Shown here: positions 7,805 through 8,712 of the stretch, piece by piece
Layout: every line of letters starts with the position of its first letter
Numbering within the stretch: the stretch's first letter is position 1
NCBI GenBank assembly: GCA_041552055.1
Contig: JBFELO010000182.1
Location: 1 to 8,712 of the forward strand
Source of the DNA: JBFELO01 sp041552055
GTDB taxonomy: Bacteria > Acidobacteriota > Thermoanaerobaculia > Thermoanaerobaculales > Sulfomarinibacteraceae
Direction: 5' to 3'
Length of the DNA stretch: 8,712 bases
Notes under the pieces: generated by a model
The model's database searches: none
What the model was told of the DNA's origin: nothing
The model's input: only the letters and a program-made list of their open reading frames with translations
Program-made: the position numbers and the translations under genes

Positions 7805-7816
7805 GGAGAAATAGTA
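7805..7816 (-). promoter_or_regulatory. -10 element placed for a leaderless transcript of the REC-kinase gene
   Basis: On the - strand TACTAT (+ strand 7811-7816) fits the TANNNT -10 pattern, preceded by TG one base upstream (extended -10). Only six bases (TTCTCC) separate it from the ATG, so initiation at the normal distance would fall on or next to the A of the start codon. The absence of a Shine-Dalgarno sequence agrees with leaderless translation. A weak -35 (TTGGCG) lies 19 bp further upstream. Confidence 0.4.
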
Positions 7817-7880
7817 TCAGGATCGAACAACTCCGCGCCAAGAAACCGCATCCACGGCGGGAGCTCTCGTTTCGAACACA

Positions 7881-8712
7881 CTACTGGTGTTTTCGGACCA
7901 GCAGGAAGTAGTAGGCGCCCCCTGGTTCCAGGACAACACTGACTTCGGCGTTCTCTGGAAGAAGGCCTGCCAGACGCAACATTTCGTCACGAGTTCGGTA
8001 GAGCATCGTCCAATCCATCACGAACTCAGGCTCCCAGAAAAACTCGTTTGGCGCGACCGCGTTGCCTATCGCAAGAATTCCATCGTCCTCTAGCACCTCA
8101 TACATCGCTCTTATGAGGTGTTGAGCTCTGGACTCGCGAATATAGTCGAACAAGCCGGTGGCAAATATGACGTGCTGGGAGTTTGGCTCCCGTAGCGGTA
8201 ACCCCTCACTGATCATCTGTACGAAGGACAGATTCAGAAGGTTCAAATGAACATCGCAGTCCCACTTCCCGATCTCTCGGCGACTAGCCTGATAGGCGAA
8301 ACTCAACGTCTCCTCTTCTTGATCTATGAGGGTAAACACAACGTTTCCTGGCCAGGTCCGGTTCCGCGCAATGAAGTCGGACACCTCTCTCGCCGGACCA
8401 CAACCGAGGCTGACCACACGAAAGCTCGTGCCATCGTCGTTCCTGGAGATAACTCGGGTGTGCTCTTCTTCTAAAATTTTAATAATGAAGTCTTTGCGGG
8501 TCCTCACTCCCGCCGATAACGGGTGTTCACAGCCGAATTTGTGGATGATCTTGCCATACGCAGTGCCGCCTTCTAGGTCATCGTTGTAGTAATACAGCAT
8601 CACCTGGTAATCCCCTGAGTACCCAAAGGGTTTTGTGTACGCGCGTTGGCACAATGGTGAGTCAAGCGCGAGGGGGGTAACCAATGTCTCCGTGTACTCC
8701 TTTGTTGCGAGA
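7881..8712 (-). CDS. Class I SAM methyltransferase, 3-OH-PAME-biosynthesis-like, 5' partial
   Basis: This is a SAM-dependent methyltransferase of the family often annotated as 'extracellular factor 3-hydroxypalmitic acid methyl ester biosynthesis protein'; I assign it from remembered family features. Counting from TTG 8684, an N-terminal module holds P10-L-C-Q-R and KPFGYSGDYQVM (18-29), typical of this family. The Rossmann fold follows, with motif I SLGCGPAREV (92-101), the ribose-binding acidic position at D121 (LIDQEEE), and LFDYIRES (178-185). The frame stays open from TTG 8684 to the window edge (L-A-T-K-E-Y-T-E-T), so that TTG is probably internal and the true start lies beyond the window. 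The gene ends with TAG at 7881-7883. Sample lines have 42-60% GC against about 77% in a sampled kinase line, suggesting recent transfer. In Ralstonia, PhcB makes a fatty-acid methyl ester signal, but the family is broad and other acids or small molecules are possible substrates. Confidence 0.75.
   Translation of the reverse strand, partial: LATKEYTETLVTPLALDSPLCQRAYTKPFGYSGDYQVMLYYYNDDLEGGTAYGKIIHKFGCEHPLSAGVRTRKDFIIKILEEEHTRVISRNDDGTSFRVVSLGCGPAREVSDFIARNRTWPGNVVFTLIDQEEETLSFAYQASRREIGKWDCDVHLNLLNLSFVQMISEGLPLREPNSQHVIFATGLFDYIRESRAQHLIRAMYEVLEDDGILAIGNAVAPNEFFWEPEFVMDWTMLYRTRDEMLRLAGLLPENAEVSVVLEPGGAYYFLLVRKHQ

Noticed and set aside
7805..7880. Possible intrinsic terminator between the methyltransferase and REC-kinase genes
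   Set aside because: Only short, imperfect inverted repeats (CCGC/GCGG) are present and no T-tract follows on the - strand.
1..8712. tRNA, rRNA, CRISPR array, insertion sequence, phage or defence system
   Set aside because: No repeat-spacer pattern, transposase or integrase motif or cloverleaf-like sequence was found by eye. The CPBP ('Abi') protease label alone does not make this a phage-defence locus.

Overview
The window is GC-rich, gene-dense bacterial DNA. It holds five protein-coding genes: one on the + strand, cut at its 5' end by the window start, and four on the - strand, the last cut at its 5' end by the window end. I see no tRNA, rRNA, CRISPR array, insertion sequence or integrase. 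High GC, stand-alone cytoplasmic signalling proteins (REC-histidine kinase; FHA-GAF-PP2C) and a very large CPBP membrane protease would fit a GC-rich soil or sediment lineage such as Acidobacteriota or a neighbouring phylum. That placement is a low-confidence inference.

Layout. (1) 1-1394 (+): C-terminal part of a multi-pass GT-C/GT39-like glycosyltransferase. (2) 1410-4781 (-), convergent with it and only 15 bp away: a 1123-residue membrane protein built as an internal tandem duplication. Each half is a membrane anchor, an extracytoplasmic domain and a polytopic membrane core. The first core carries all CPBP/CAAX-protease motifs; the second has lost the key ones. (3) 4886-6550 (-): FHA-GAF-PP2C (RsbU/SpoIIE-type) phosphatase. 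(4) 6644-7804 (-): REC domain fused to a soluble histidine kinase. (5) 7881-8712 (-): SAM-dependent methyltransferase of the family often labelled '3-hydroxypalmitic acid methyl ester biosynthesis', with clearly lower GC than the rest.

How the genes may work together. The four - strand genes are co-directional with gaps of 76, 93 and 104 bp. Each downstream gene has a candidate promoter of its own, so this looks more like a signalling neighbourhood than a tight operon. The REC-kinase and the FHA-GAF-PP2C protein are typical pieces of phosphorylation-based control, but no anti-sigma factor, STAS antagonist or DNA-binding regulator lies in the window. The methyltransferase beside a REC-kinase recalls the phc quorum-sensing locus of Ralstonia (methyltransferase PhcB beside receiver-kinase proteins) and is the best lead for an undescribed cell-signalling module. 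The duplicated protease/pseudoprotease is the most unusual single gene.
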